From the NCBI GenBank assembly GCA_050257395.1, contig JBLMWU010000190.1:1-20893 (forward strand): a stretch of DNA of 20,893 bases, in the 5' to 3' direction. Shown here piece after piece: positions 7,468-13,552 of the stretch. Source of the stretch: JAIRTY01 sp050257395 (GTDB lineage: Bacteria > Actinomycetota > Actinomycetes > Streptosporangiales > Streptosporangiaceae). The notes under the pieces were generated by a model, which worked only from the letters and a program-made list of their open reading frames with translations, searched no databases and had not been told where the DNA came from. Numbering within the stretch: the first letter of the stretch is position 1; each line of letters begins with the position of its first letter. Position numbers and translations under genes: made by a program.

Positions 7468-7511
7468 CAGACCGGCCGGGTGGCGCGGTCTCGCGTCACC
7501 CGGCCGGTCTG
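7468..7511. terminator. Bidirectional terminator hairpin
   Basis: A near-perfect 20-bp stem is seen. CAGACCGGCCGGGTG (7468-7482) pairs with its exact complement (7497-7511). Inside that come one G-T wobble and four more G/C pairs closing a four-base loop (7488-7491). It lies exactly between the convergent SHOCT and VOC genes, nine bases after one stop and 13 before the other, so it can serve both. There is no T-run, as is usual in GC-rich actinobacteria. Confidence 0.8.
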
Positions 7512-7523
7512 CGCCGTGCCAGG

Positions 7524-7952
7524 TCAGGCGGGCTCTGCGCCGTGCAGCGAGGGAGCGTGGGAGATGCCGACGATCAGGCCGTCTTCGGTGATGAGCCTGG
7601 TGACCGTCTGTCCCCACGGCTCCATGCGGGCCGGGTGCAGGAGCTCGAAGCCCGCGCCCTCAAGCTCGCCGCCCGCTGCGGCGACCGCATCGGCGTCCGC
7701 CACCTCGAATTCGATGGAGGCCTGGGGGCGCACCCGGCCGGCGGGCCACTGCGGCGTGCCGAAACACGCTTCCGCGGCCTGCGAGAGCGGCCACACACCG
7801 AAGTGCCTGCTGCCGGGGACATTCCCGCTGGAGTAGTAGCCGTCCTCGCCTTCACCCTCCAGCGGGAGGCCGAGCGCGTCCACGAACAGCTTGCGGCTCT
7901 GCGGCGGGTCGGCGGCGACCACGGCCACGCTCGTGATGAACAGGACGTCCAT
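7524..7952 (-). CDS. VOC/glyoxalase-fold protein
   Basis: The 142-residue protein starts at ATG 7952, with GGAGGTG six bases upstream. It matches the single-domain VOC (glyoxalase/bleomycin-resistance/dioxygenase) fold. It opens with the beta strand FITSVAVVAADPPQSRKLFVDALGLPL. The second beta-alpha-beta module contains ASIEFEVADADAVAAAG and ELEGAGFELLHPARMEPWGQTVTRLITEDGLIVGISHAP, a typical C-terminal end of the fold. The usual metal-ligand His near the N-terminus is not obvious, so a metal-free binding role is possible. It lies 34 bp downstream of the toroid-protein gene and is probably cotranscribed with it. The substrate is unknown. Confidence 0.85.
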   Translation of the reverse strand: MDVLFITSVAVVAADPPQSRKLFVDALGLPLEGEGEDGYYSSGNVPGSRHFGVWPLSQAAEACFGTPQWPAGRVRPQASIEFEVADADAVAAAGGELEGAGFELLHPARMEPWGQTVTRLITEDGLIVGISHAPSLHGAEPA

Positions 7953-7986
7953 GGGGGCACACCTCCGTATCTCCCGGGGCCCGTGC

Positions 7987-8904
7987 TTATCTCGCGGGGA
8001 CCGTGCGGGCCTGCGGGCGGCTCTGCGCCGGCGGGGCGTTCAGGCGGCCGTTGTCCCGCAGCAGCGTCAGGGCCGTGACCGTGCAGTGGCCGCGCCACTC
8101 CCGTTCCGCGGCGGGAGACCACGCGGGCCAGTTGAAGGTCCAGCCGCCGTCGGGCTGCTGCGCGGCGGCGAGCTGGTCGAGATGGGCGTCGATCAGGGAC
8201 TGGCTGAACACGCCCCGGGCGGGGGAGCCGGGCCGGGGCGCGAAGTCGAGCGGCGTGTGCACCTCGCCGGGCGCGCCCGGCTCCAGCGCCACCACCCCCT
8301 GGTCGATGATCATGCGCCCGAGCCGCTCCGCGGCCTCTCTGGCCCGCGCCTGGTCCGGCACTTTCTCCAGGAACCACAGCAGCCCGCGCATGTCGTAAGG
8401 GCTGGCCTTGTCGAGCGTGCCGATCCGCTCCCACAGCAGCGCGGTGGCCTGGCCGAGCCACGGGTGGCTCATGCCGCCCGCGTGCAGGCTGCCCGCGAGC
8501 AGGCCGGTGCTGATCAGCGAGGCCGGGTTGCCCTCTTCCGGAACCCACCAGGGCGCGTGCGGCCAGCCTTCGACTGACGGATCCACGAACACCGCGCCGC
8601 CTCCGGCCGGTGCGTGCGCGGCCAGCCAGCCGCAGGCGCCCGCCGCCAGGTCGCTGTCCCAGGCGCCGGTTTCCAGCATGACCTGCAGCGCGAAGTCGAT
8701 CGCGACCGGCTGGCTGTCCGGGCACCGGCCATCCGGCTCGAGCGCGTGCCCGAACCCGCCGTCGGCGTTGCGGTACGCGGCCAGCGCATCCCGCACCGGC
8801 CCGGGCTCGCCCCCGCGGAACAGCCGCGCGAACCGGCGGCGCTCCAGCACCCGCGCGTTGGCGGCGACGAACTGCTCAGCAGCATCGATGTCAGGTGCGT
8901 TCAT
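7987..8904 (-). CDS. Predicted alpha/alpha-toroid (terpene-cyclase/prenyltransferase-like fold) protein, uncharacterised
   Basis: The 305-residue protein is read from ATG 8904 (MNAPDIDAAEQF). A longer frame to 8976 would run into the divergent AraC start, so I reject it. Repeated motifs of the QW/toroid kind are visible: YRNADGGFGHALEPDGR near residue 43, LEPGAPGEVHTPLDFAP, and AAQQPDGGWTFNWPAW near the C-terminus. Such DGG(F/W) repeats mark the squalene-cyclase/prenyltransferase alpha-alpha barrel. The acidic DXDD motif of class II terpene cyclases is not apparent, so I do not call it a cyclase. No signal peptide or membrane helix is visible. It diverges from an AraC-type regulator (70 bp between starts) and precedes the VOC gene, so the three may form one regulatory unit. 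The function is unknown. Confidence 0.8.
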   Translation of the reverse strand: MNAPDIDAAEQFVAANARVLERRRFARLFRGGEPGPVRDALAAYRNADGGFGHALEPDGRCPDSQPVAIDFALQVMLETGAWDSDLAAGACGWLAAHAPAGGGAVFVDPSVEGWPHAPWWVPEEGNPASLISTGLLAGSLHAGGMSHPWLGQATALLWERIGTLDKASPYDMRGLLWFLEKVPDQARAREAAERLGRMIIDQGVVALEPGAPGEVHTPLDFAPRPGSPARGVFSQSLIDAHLDQLAAAQQPDGGWTFNWPAWSPAAEREWRGHCTVTALTLLRDNGRLNAPPAQSRPQARTVPAR

Positions 8905-8974
8905 GCCCCCATCCCAGCAGCCGGCGCGGCCGCCGTCTTGAACGGAACGGACATGCGGATGCGAGACTGGGACC

Positions 8975-9724
8975 ATGGAGTGGGCACCGGGCTACCGTGA
9001 GTGGGCACCGCCCGCCGCGCTGCGCGGCTCGGTGATGTGCCTGTGGGCGAGCGTCCTCCCGGCCAGGCGCCCGGATGTCACGCTGGTGCTCCCGGACGCC
9101 TGCATCGACCTCATCTGGCAGAGCGGCCGGGGCGTCTACGTCGCGGGCCCGGACACCGGGCCCGCCCCCGAGCCGCTGGCGGGCGGGACCGTCCTGGCCG
9201 GGGTCCGGCTGCGGCCCGGCGCGGGCGGGCCCGCGCTCGGCGTGCCGCTGTCAGAGCTGCTGGACCAGCGCGTCGAGGCCGCCGACGTAGGCTCGGGGCT
9301 CACCACATCCCTGTTCCGGCGGGCCGACGGCGGGCTGGCCCCGGACGAGGCGATGCGGCTGATGGTCGAGGCCGTCAGCCCGGCCGTCGCCGACGGGCCA
9401 GCCGACCCGCTGGTCACTGCGGCAGTGAGGCTGCTGGCCGGGCCGGGGGCGCAGGCCGGCGATGCCGCGGACGACCTGGGCGTGAGCGAACGCCAGTTGC
9501 GGCGCCGCTGCCAGGCCGCGGTGGGCTACGGCCCGGCGACCCTGCGCCGCGTGCTCCGGTTCCGGCGGTTCCTGGCGCTGCTCGATGCGGGGGAGCGGGA
9601 CCTGGCCCGGGCCGCCGCCGGCGCGGGCTACGCCGACCAGCCGCACCTCACCCGGGAGTGCGCCCGGCTCGCAGGCCTGTCCCCGGCTGCCCTGCTCGCC
9701 CAGCGCCACCCCGCCGTGGCCTGA
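8975..9724 (+). CDS. AraC-family transcriptional regulator (DUF6597-like N-terminus)
   Basis: The 249-residue regulator has an N-terminal sensing domain of the DUF6597 type (YREWAPPAALRGSVMCLWAS, VLPDACIDLIWQSG, AGVRLRPGAGGPALGVP) over residues 7-100. The C-terminal AraC DNA-binding domain covers residues about 150-245: a first helix-turn-helix (AADDLGVSERQLRRRCQAAVGYGPATLRRVLRF, key residues G-V-S-E-R-Q-L-R-R) and a second (DLARAAAGAGYADQPHLTRECARLAGLSPAAL). The start ATG 8975 has only a weak upstream GGGA. It diverges from the toroid/VOC pair, its likely target. It converges with the second AraC gene, with stops 17 bp apart. The effector is unknown. Confidence 0.9.
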   Translation: MEWAPGYREWAPPAALRGSVMCLWASVLPARRPDVTLVLPDACIDLIWQSGRGVYVAGPDTGPAPEPLAGGTVLAGVRLRPGAGGPALGVPLSELLDQRVEAADVGSGLTTSLFRRADGGLAPDEAMRLMVEAVSPAVADGPADPLVTAAVRLLAGPGAQAGDAADDLGVSERQLRRRCQAAVGYGPATLRRVLRFRRFLALLDAGERDLARAAAGAGYADQPHLTRECARLAGLSPAALLAQRHPAVA

Positions 9725-9741
9725 CCATCGGCAGCCGGCCT

Positions 9742-10575
9742 TCAAGGTGCTCCGCTGATTCGTCGTTTGTAGGCGGAGGGGGTTTCCCCGCAATGCCTGG
9801 CGAAGGATCGGGCGAACGCCCCGACGTCGTCGAAACCCACGGCGATTGAGACCTCGAGCACGGAACGGTCCGGCTGAGCCAGCATGGCCATGGAACGAAG
9901 CACCCGGGCACGTAGCAGGTAGCTTCGCCACGACATGCCCATATGCGTGCTGAAGAGACGGCGCAGTGTTCGTTCCGAGACCCCGACCGCGCGTGTCACG
10001 TCACGGACCGTGACGTGGTCGAGGTGAGCACGGGTGTAGTCGGTGGCCGCGGTGACCAGCGGATCGGCCGAGACCGGCAAGTTCAATGGCCTCTCGTCCT
10101 CCAGTGCTTCCGCGACCACATACCCGAGGGCCTGAAAGAACGAGTCCGCGTCCACGCCTGACCCGGTACGCGAGATCGGCCATCGCCCCGAGTAGAGCAT
10201 CATCTCGCGAAGCAGTGCAGAGACGGCAATTATCCGCACCCGGTCTCCGGCCACCGGAACGAGTTCTGGCTCAAAGAGCACCGCGAGGGTCTGCGCACCA
10301 GCGTTCAGCGTCGTCTGATGCTGCAAACCCGCCGGGATCCACGCGGCTTGATGGGGCGGCAGCAGGTAGTGGCCGGCCTGCGTCTTGACCTCCACCACCC
10401 CACGGCAGGCGTACTCGATCTCGTGCACGTCGTGAAAGTGCCAGCCAGTGACCAACCGCTGGCCGCCGTCATACAGGTGGCTGCCCCCCAGCCAGCGGCC
10501 ACTTTCCCGCAGGTCCACCAGACCGGTGGTGGCCGTTAGAACCTGATCTTTGGCCGAATCAGCAGGGACGGTCAT
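9742..10575 (-). CDS. AraC-family transcriptional regulator with N-terminal cupin domain
   Basis: The 277-residue regulator starts at ATG 10575. The N-terminal half is a cupin sensing domain (GWHFHDVHEIEYACRGVVEV with His-x-His ligand spacing, then GHYLLPPHQAAWIPAGLQHQ). The C-terminal domain, from about residue 180, is a complete AraC double helix-turn-helix (VRDVTRAVGVSERTLRRLF, then SVLEVSIAVGFDDVGAFARSFARHCGETPSAYKRR). The last stretch is the well-conserved second helix-turn-helix of the family. It diverges from the RibD-C reductase gene across 80 bp and probably regulates it and itself. A 5-bp inverted repeat (GTCTG at 10593, CAGAC at 10606) in that gap is a possible operator. Parts of this gene and the next are less GC-rich than the flanks, which hints at separate acquisition. 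Confidence 0.92.
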   Translation of the reverse strand: MTVPADSAKDQVLTATTGLVDLRESGRWLGGSHLYDGGQRLVTGWHFHDVHEIEYACRGVVEVKTQAGHYLLPPHQAAWIPAGLQHQTTLNAGAQTLAVLFEPELVPVAGDRVRIIAVSALLREMMLYSGRWPISRTGSGVDADSFFQALGYVVAEALEDERPLNLPVSADPLVTAATDYTRAHLDHVTVRDVTRAVGVSERTLRRLFSTHMGMSWRSYLLRARVLRSMAMLAQPDRSVLEVSIAVGFDDVGAFARSFARHCGETPSAYKRRISGAP

Positions 10576-10655
10576 ACCTCAGGAACCTTACAGTCTGTTT
10601 CTGGGCAGACCGTGCCCGCGCTGATGATCGCCGACGCGCCGAGCAAGGAGTCCTG

Positions 10656-11210
10656 ATGGCTACGTTGATCTACTCCATGTCCGTGTCCCTGGACGGTCAC
10701 ATCGCCGGACCGGACGGCGCCATCGACTGGGCCGCACCTGACGGGGAATTGATGCGGTTCCACATTGAGCAGACCCGGGAACTCACGGGGCACCTGACGG
10801 GGCGACGGCTCTACGAAGACATGCTGGGGTGGGAGACGGCCGAACAGACCCGCACCGAGCCACCGGAACTCGAATTCGCCCGCATCTGGAAGGCCATCCC
10901 GAAAGTGGTGTTCTCAGCCAGCCTGACGAGGGTGGAAGGTAACGCCCGGCTGGCGTGCCGTGATGTCGCTGACGAGGTCGCCGAGCTGAAGAATCAACCC
11001 GGCGCCGGCATCGTGTCCGTCGGCGGTGCCAGGCTCGCCGCCTCCCTTGCCGGGAAAGACCTCATCGATGAGTACCGGCTGTTCGTATGTCCCGTCGTGC
11101 TGGGGGGCGGCACCCCGTACTTCCCGCCACTGCCGAAGAGACTCGACCTCGAACTCATCGAGACGCAGACCTTCTCGCAGGTCGTCTACCTCCGGTACCG
11201 GCGGGGCTAG
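10656..11210 (+). CDS. RibD C-terminal/dihydrofolate-reductase-like family protein
   Basis: The 184-residue protein starts at ATG 10656, with AAGGAG five bases upstream. It is a single RibD-C domain, the NADPH-binding reductase fold related to DHFR. It opens with MATLIYSMSVSLDGHIAGPDGAIDW (key residues S-x-D-G) and continues with HLTGRRLYEDMLGW and KVVFSASLTRVEGNARL. The nucleotide-binding GIVSVGGARLAASL and the C-terminal strand DEYRLFVCPVVLGGGTPYF are also present. Stand-alone proteins of this kind are abundant in actinobacteria and mostly uncharacterised; they are annotated as reductases by homology to riboflavin biosynthesis RibD, but this one lacks the deaminase domain. It diverges from the cupin-AraC gene, which probably controls it. 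The substrate is unknown. Confidence 0.92.
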   Translation: MATLIYSMSVSLDGHIAGPDGAIDWAAPDGELMRFHIEQTRELTGHLTGRRLYEDMLGWETAEQTRTEPPELEFARIWKAIPKVVFSASLTRVEGNARLACRDVADEVAELKNQPGAGIVSVGGARLAASLAGKDLIDEYRLFVCPVVLGGGTPYFPPLPKRLDLELIETQTFSQVVYLRYRRG

Positions 11211-11332
11211 CCCCCGATCAAGGCATGGTCGCGCTCTCGGCGCGGGCCTCAGCCCCGGGCGCATCGGGTGGTAACGCAACGAATCACCGCAGATGTGGCG
11301 GGTGGGTGACAGGGATCCCCGTGATGCGGCAT

Positions 11333-11383
11333 CCGCCGGGTACCTGGCAGGCTGGTGACCCGACGAGCCTGGGTACCCGGCGG
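11333..11383 (+). promoter_or_regulatory. Long stem-loop immediately upstream of the cupin gene's ribosome site
   Basis: CCGCCGGGTACC (11333-11344) is perfectly complementary to GGTACCCGGCGG (11372-11383). Inside, after a three-base bulge, CAGGCT (11348-11353) pairs with AGCCTG (11366-11371) around a 12-base loop. The structure ends one base before the Shine-Dalgarno GAAGGAG (11385-11391). Just upstream, GATGCgGCATC (11323-11333) and GCGG/CCGC (11326-11329 with 11333-11336) form a competing small hairpin that shares the first arm. It could be a translational or attenuation switch, a terminator for the upstream reductase gene, or a protein site. The pairing is seen directly; the role is inferred. 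Confidence 0.6.
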
Positions 11384-11396
11384 TGAAGGAGCACTT

Positions 11397-11813
11397 ATGG
11401 AAGTCAAGGGCGCGGCGGACCGGCCGACCAGTTCCGGCCCGGCCGAGTGGTTCACCGGCCAGGTGTGGATGGACGAGGTCGCAGTGCTTCCCGATCCGGG
11501 ACTGGTGCGGGCGCTGCGGGTGCACTTCGCACCCGGCGCCCGGACCGCGTGGCACGTGCACCCGCTCGGCCAGGTGCTGCACATCGTCGAGGGTGTCGGC
11601 CGGGTCCAGGGCGAGAATGGCCCGGTCCGGGAGGTCCGCCCGGGGGACACCGTGATCGTCGGCGCGGGGGAGCGGCACTGGCACGGCGCCGCCCCGGACC
11701 ACCTGATGTGCCACCTGGCGGTCCAGGAGCGTGATCCGGCCACCGGCGAGCAGACGCTCTGGCACGAGCACGTGAGCGACGCCGACTACCTCGCCGCGCC
11801 CGCCGGGGAGTAG
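11397..11813 (+). CDS. Cupin-domain protein of the (R)-mandelonitrile-lyase-like family
   Basis: The 138-residue single-domain cupin starts at ATG 11397 (GAAGGAG five bases upstream). Cupin motif 1 reads ARTAWHVHPLGQVLHIVEG with His53, His55 and Gln59. Motif 2 reads PGDTVIVGAGERHWHGA with His94, followed by His96. From memory, cupin hydroxynitrile lyases such as that of Granulicella tundricola bind manganese through His53, His55, Gln59 and His94, use His96, and have Gln110; this protein has all of these at the same numbers. The length and the flanking ends (TGQVWMDEV, WHEHVSDADYL) also fit. Most relatives have no known physiological role, so cyanohydrin cleavage is only a possibility; a general metal cupin is the safe call. 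A long hairpin precedes its ribosome site. The 3' end resembles that of the next gene. Confidence 0.88.
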   Translation: MEVKGAADRPTSSGPAEWFTGQVWMDEVAVLPDPGLVRALRVHFAPGARTAWHVHPLGQVLHIVEGVGRVQGENGPVREVRPGDTVIVGAGERHWHGAAPDHLMCHLAVQERDPATGEQTLWHEHVSDADYLAAPAGE

Positions 11814-11829
11814 CCCGGCCCGGCGGCGC
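11777..11829 (+). repeat. Copy 1 of a 53-bp imperfect direct repeat across a stop codon
   Basis: This stretch, spanning the last codons and TAG of the cupin gene plus 16 following bases, matches 12242-12294 at 46 of 53 positions without gaps. The encoded tails are similar (DADYLAAPAGE versus DAGYLAPPATE). The following CCCGGCCCGGC is identical. Confidence 0.6.
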
Positions 11830-12029
11830 AGGACTGAGGCAGGCCGGGGAGAGGGACCTCGCTGCCGCAGCTCAGACCGGGGGTTGCTGCCGGGCGGGGG
11901 AGGAATAACGGGTAGCACACGCGCAGCGTCCCGCCCGCCAGACAAACCGGGATGTGTCACAACGTGAAGGCGTCCCTGGTGAGTATGCCGGCACCGCGGG
12001 GCGCTTCGCTCATACGGGGGGAGAACGAA

Positions 12030-12278
12030 ATGGAGCGGCCGATCAGGGGGCAGGCCGGGGACTTCGGCACGGCGGGTTACTGGTGCGCACGTCCTCGTGC
12101 GGCAGCCCCCGCCGACGGCGAGACGGCGATCATGGCGGCGCCGCTGCGTGCCGAGATAGACGCCTGCGGCTGCGTATGGCGCAACTACGGCGAGGAGCTC
12201 GAGCTGGCGCCCTGCGCTGAGCACTGGCTGCTCGATGCCATCGACGCCGGCTACCTCGCGCCGCCCGCGACGGAGTAG
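12030..12278 (+). CDS. Small uncharacterised Cys-rich protein
   Basis: The 82-residue protein starts at ATG 12030, with GGGGGGAG six bases upstream, a far better start than the in-frame GTG at 11952. It has no signal peptide or membrane helix. Cys19 precedes a compact cluster, Cys46-x-Cys48 (DACGCVW) and Cys62-x2-His65 (APCAEHW), which looks like a small zinc-binding site. I do not recognise the family. It lies 216 bp after the cupin gene. Its last codons and downstream bases closely resemble the end of that gene. Its 3' end overlaps the convergent dipeptidase gene by 28 bp. The good ribosome site and the clustered Cys make it a believable gene. The function is unknown. Confidence 0.65.
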   Translation: MERPIRGQAGDFGTAGYWCARPRAAAPADGETAIMAAPLRAEIDACGCVWRNYGEELELAPCAEHWLLDAIDAGYLAPPATE

Positions 12279-12294
12279 CCCGGCCCGGCCGCGC
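12242..12294 (+). repeat. Copy 2 of the 53-bp imperfect direct repeat
   Basis: This covers the last codons and stop of the small Cys-rich gene and the bases after it. It matches 11777-11829 at 46 of 53 positions, including the stop and the identical CCCGGCCCGGC that follows. It also contains the last codons of the convergent dipeptidase gene. Confidence 0.6.
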
Positions 12295-13501
12295 GGGCCG
12301 CTGCCCGGGCGGGCAGCCCGGCCCGGGCGTCCCGCTTCCGCCAGTACCGCCGGGCCCAGGCCGGGCGGGTGTCACGGCCGCCCAGGCCGGCCGCCACCGC
12401 CGCCGTCCAGCGCGCCAGCAGCTCGTCCGCTTCGGCGAACGCGCCGGCCGGTTCCGGCGGCGTGGCCAGCCAGCGGGCCTGCACCGCGGCACGCTCGGGG
12501 AGGAACAGCGGGTACGCGGCCGCCGGGTCGCGCAGCGCCAGCCGGTGCAGCACCTCGTGCCGCCACCACAGCGTGGCCGGGTCGTAGCGGTCGGACGGCT
12601 CCGGGCCGAGGTCCAGCGGGCCCGCGACGCGCACCGGCTTGAACAGTGACGTGCACGGCGCCGCGGTGGCGGTCACCCAGTGCGCCGCGCCGTCCGCCCG
12701 CAGCTCAGCCACCCAGGAGGCGGTCGTCTGCGAGTTCGCCGCCAGCCCGCCCGCGTGCATGCAGGGCGCCGCCATCGCGCCGTTGACCAGCGAGTAGTGC
12801 GGGACAGCCGCACCGGCGCCGTGGCCGGCGAGGAGCGTCATCAGGCCGGCTGCCCCGGCCGCGGCGGCGGCGCCGCGCTGGGTCAGCGGCTGGCGGACCC
12901 GGCAGGCGGACACCGCCGTCTTCAGCCGGTCGCTGTGCTGGCGCGCGAACGGCTCGATCGTCAGCCCGTTGGAGATGCTGCGGGCACCGCTGTCCACCTT
13001 CTCGGCCGCCCACAGCTTCCCCGCGGTCTCCAGCACGTACGCGCCGGCCGCGTCGGCCACCAGGAAGCTGTTGTGGTAGGTGAAGCCGCGGCGCTCGTGG
13101 CCGCAGCCGCCGCCCTGGCCGTGCTGCTCCAGCAGGTCCGTGATGACCGTCACCGCGTCAGCAGCTGACGCGGCGCGCTCCAGCGCGAGGCGGAGCAGGT
13201 CCATCCCGGTGAGCCCGGACTTCGCGTACCGCTGATCGGTGAATACCGCCTCGTTGCCGATGACCACGCCGTGCTCGTTCGCGCCGATCTCCGCGCCCCA
13301 CATCCAGAACGGGCGGCTGAGCAGCACCGCGTGGGTCTCACGAGCCTGCCCGATCTCGATCCAGGTGCAGCGCACCCTGGCCGCGGCCGGATGGCTGGCG
13401 CGGGGCTGCCAGTCGAGAAACTGGGCCTCGTTCGGGTCGCGGTCGGAGTTCTTGGCGAACAGCACCGACCCAGGCCGGACCACGACCATGGTGTCGCACA
13501 T
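12251..13501 (-). CDS. C69-family dipeptidase / secernin-like hydrolase
   Basis: The 417-residue protein begins MCDTMVVV, the hallmark of peptidase family C69 (secernin/dipeptidase A). In this family the Cys that follows the initiator or propeptide becomes the N-terminal nucleophile. Family signatures follow: GSVLFAKNSDRDPNEAQ (residues about 11-27), WGAEIGANEHGVVIGNEAVFT (about 68-88), GGGCGHERRGFTYHNSFLVAD, and ARSISNGLTIE. The start is fixed by MCDT at ATG 13501. The frame continues upstream to 14383, but that part is the antisense of the reductase gene. Only GGGGA precedes the ATG. There is no signal peptide, so it is probably cytoplasmic, cleaving small peptides or amides. It diverges from the aldo/keto reductase (51 bp) and overlaps the small Cys-rich gene tail to tail. 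The substrate is not predictable. Confidence 0.9.
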   Translation of the reverse strand: MCDTMVVVRPGSVLFAKNSDRDPNEAQFLDWQPRASHPAAARVRCTWIEIGQARETHAVLLSRPFWMWGAEIGANEHGVVIGNEAVFTDQRYAKSGLTGMDLLRLALERAASAADAVTVITDLLEQHGQGGGCGHERRGFTYHNSFLVADAAGAYVLETAGKLWAAEKVDSGARSISNGLTIEPFARQHSDRLKTAVSACRVRQPLTQRGAAAAAGAAGLMTLLAGHGAGAAVPHYSLVNGAMAAPCMHAGGLAANSQTTASWVAELRADGAAHWVTATAAPCTSLFKPVRVAGPLDLGPEPSDRYDPATLWWRHEVLHRLALRDPAAAYPLFLPERAAVQARWLATPPEPAGAFAEADELLARWTAAVAAGLGGRDTRPAWARRYWRKRDARAGLPARAAARAAGPGYSVAGGAR

Positions 13502-13539
13502 GTCCCCAAGTGAACCAGGCCCTGATCCGCTCTGGCGGA

Positions 13540-13545
13540 TAGCGT
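13540..13545 (+). promoter_or_regulatory. Possible -10 box for leaderless transcription of the aldo/keto reductase gene
   Basis: TAGCGT fits the actinobacterial -10 pattern TANNNT and ends seven bases before ATG 13553. This is the spacing expected when transcription starts at the initiation codon. No usable Shine-Dalgarno sequence precedes this ATG. It is a weak pattern on its own. Confidence 0.3.
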
Positions 13546-13552
13546 GCAAGGC

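Noticed and set aside
7987..8904. Terpene cyclase identity for the toroid protein
   Set aside because: DGG(F/W) repeats fit the fold, but no DXDD or aspartate-rich motif is seen, so an enzymatic call is unsupported.
11300..11396. T-box riboswitch before the cupin gene
   Set aside because: GGTACC-like sequence and a long stem suggested it, but there is no T-box core or specifier loop, and the gene is not an aminoacyl-tRNA or amino-acid gene.
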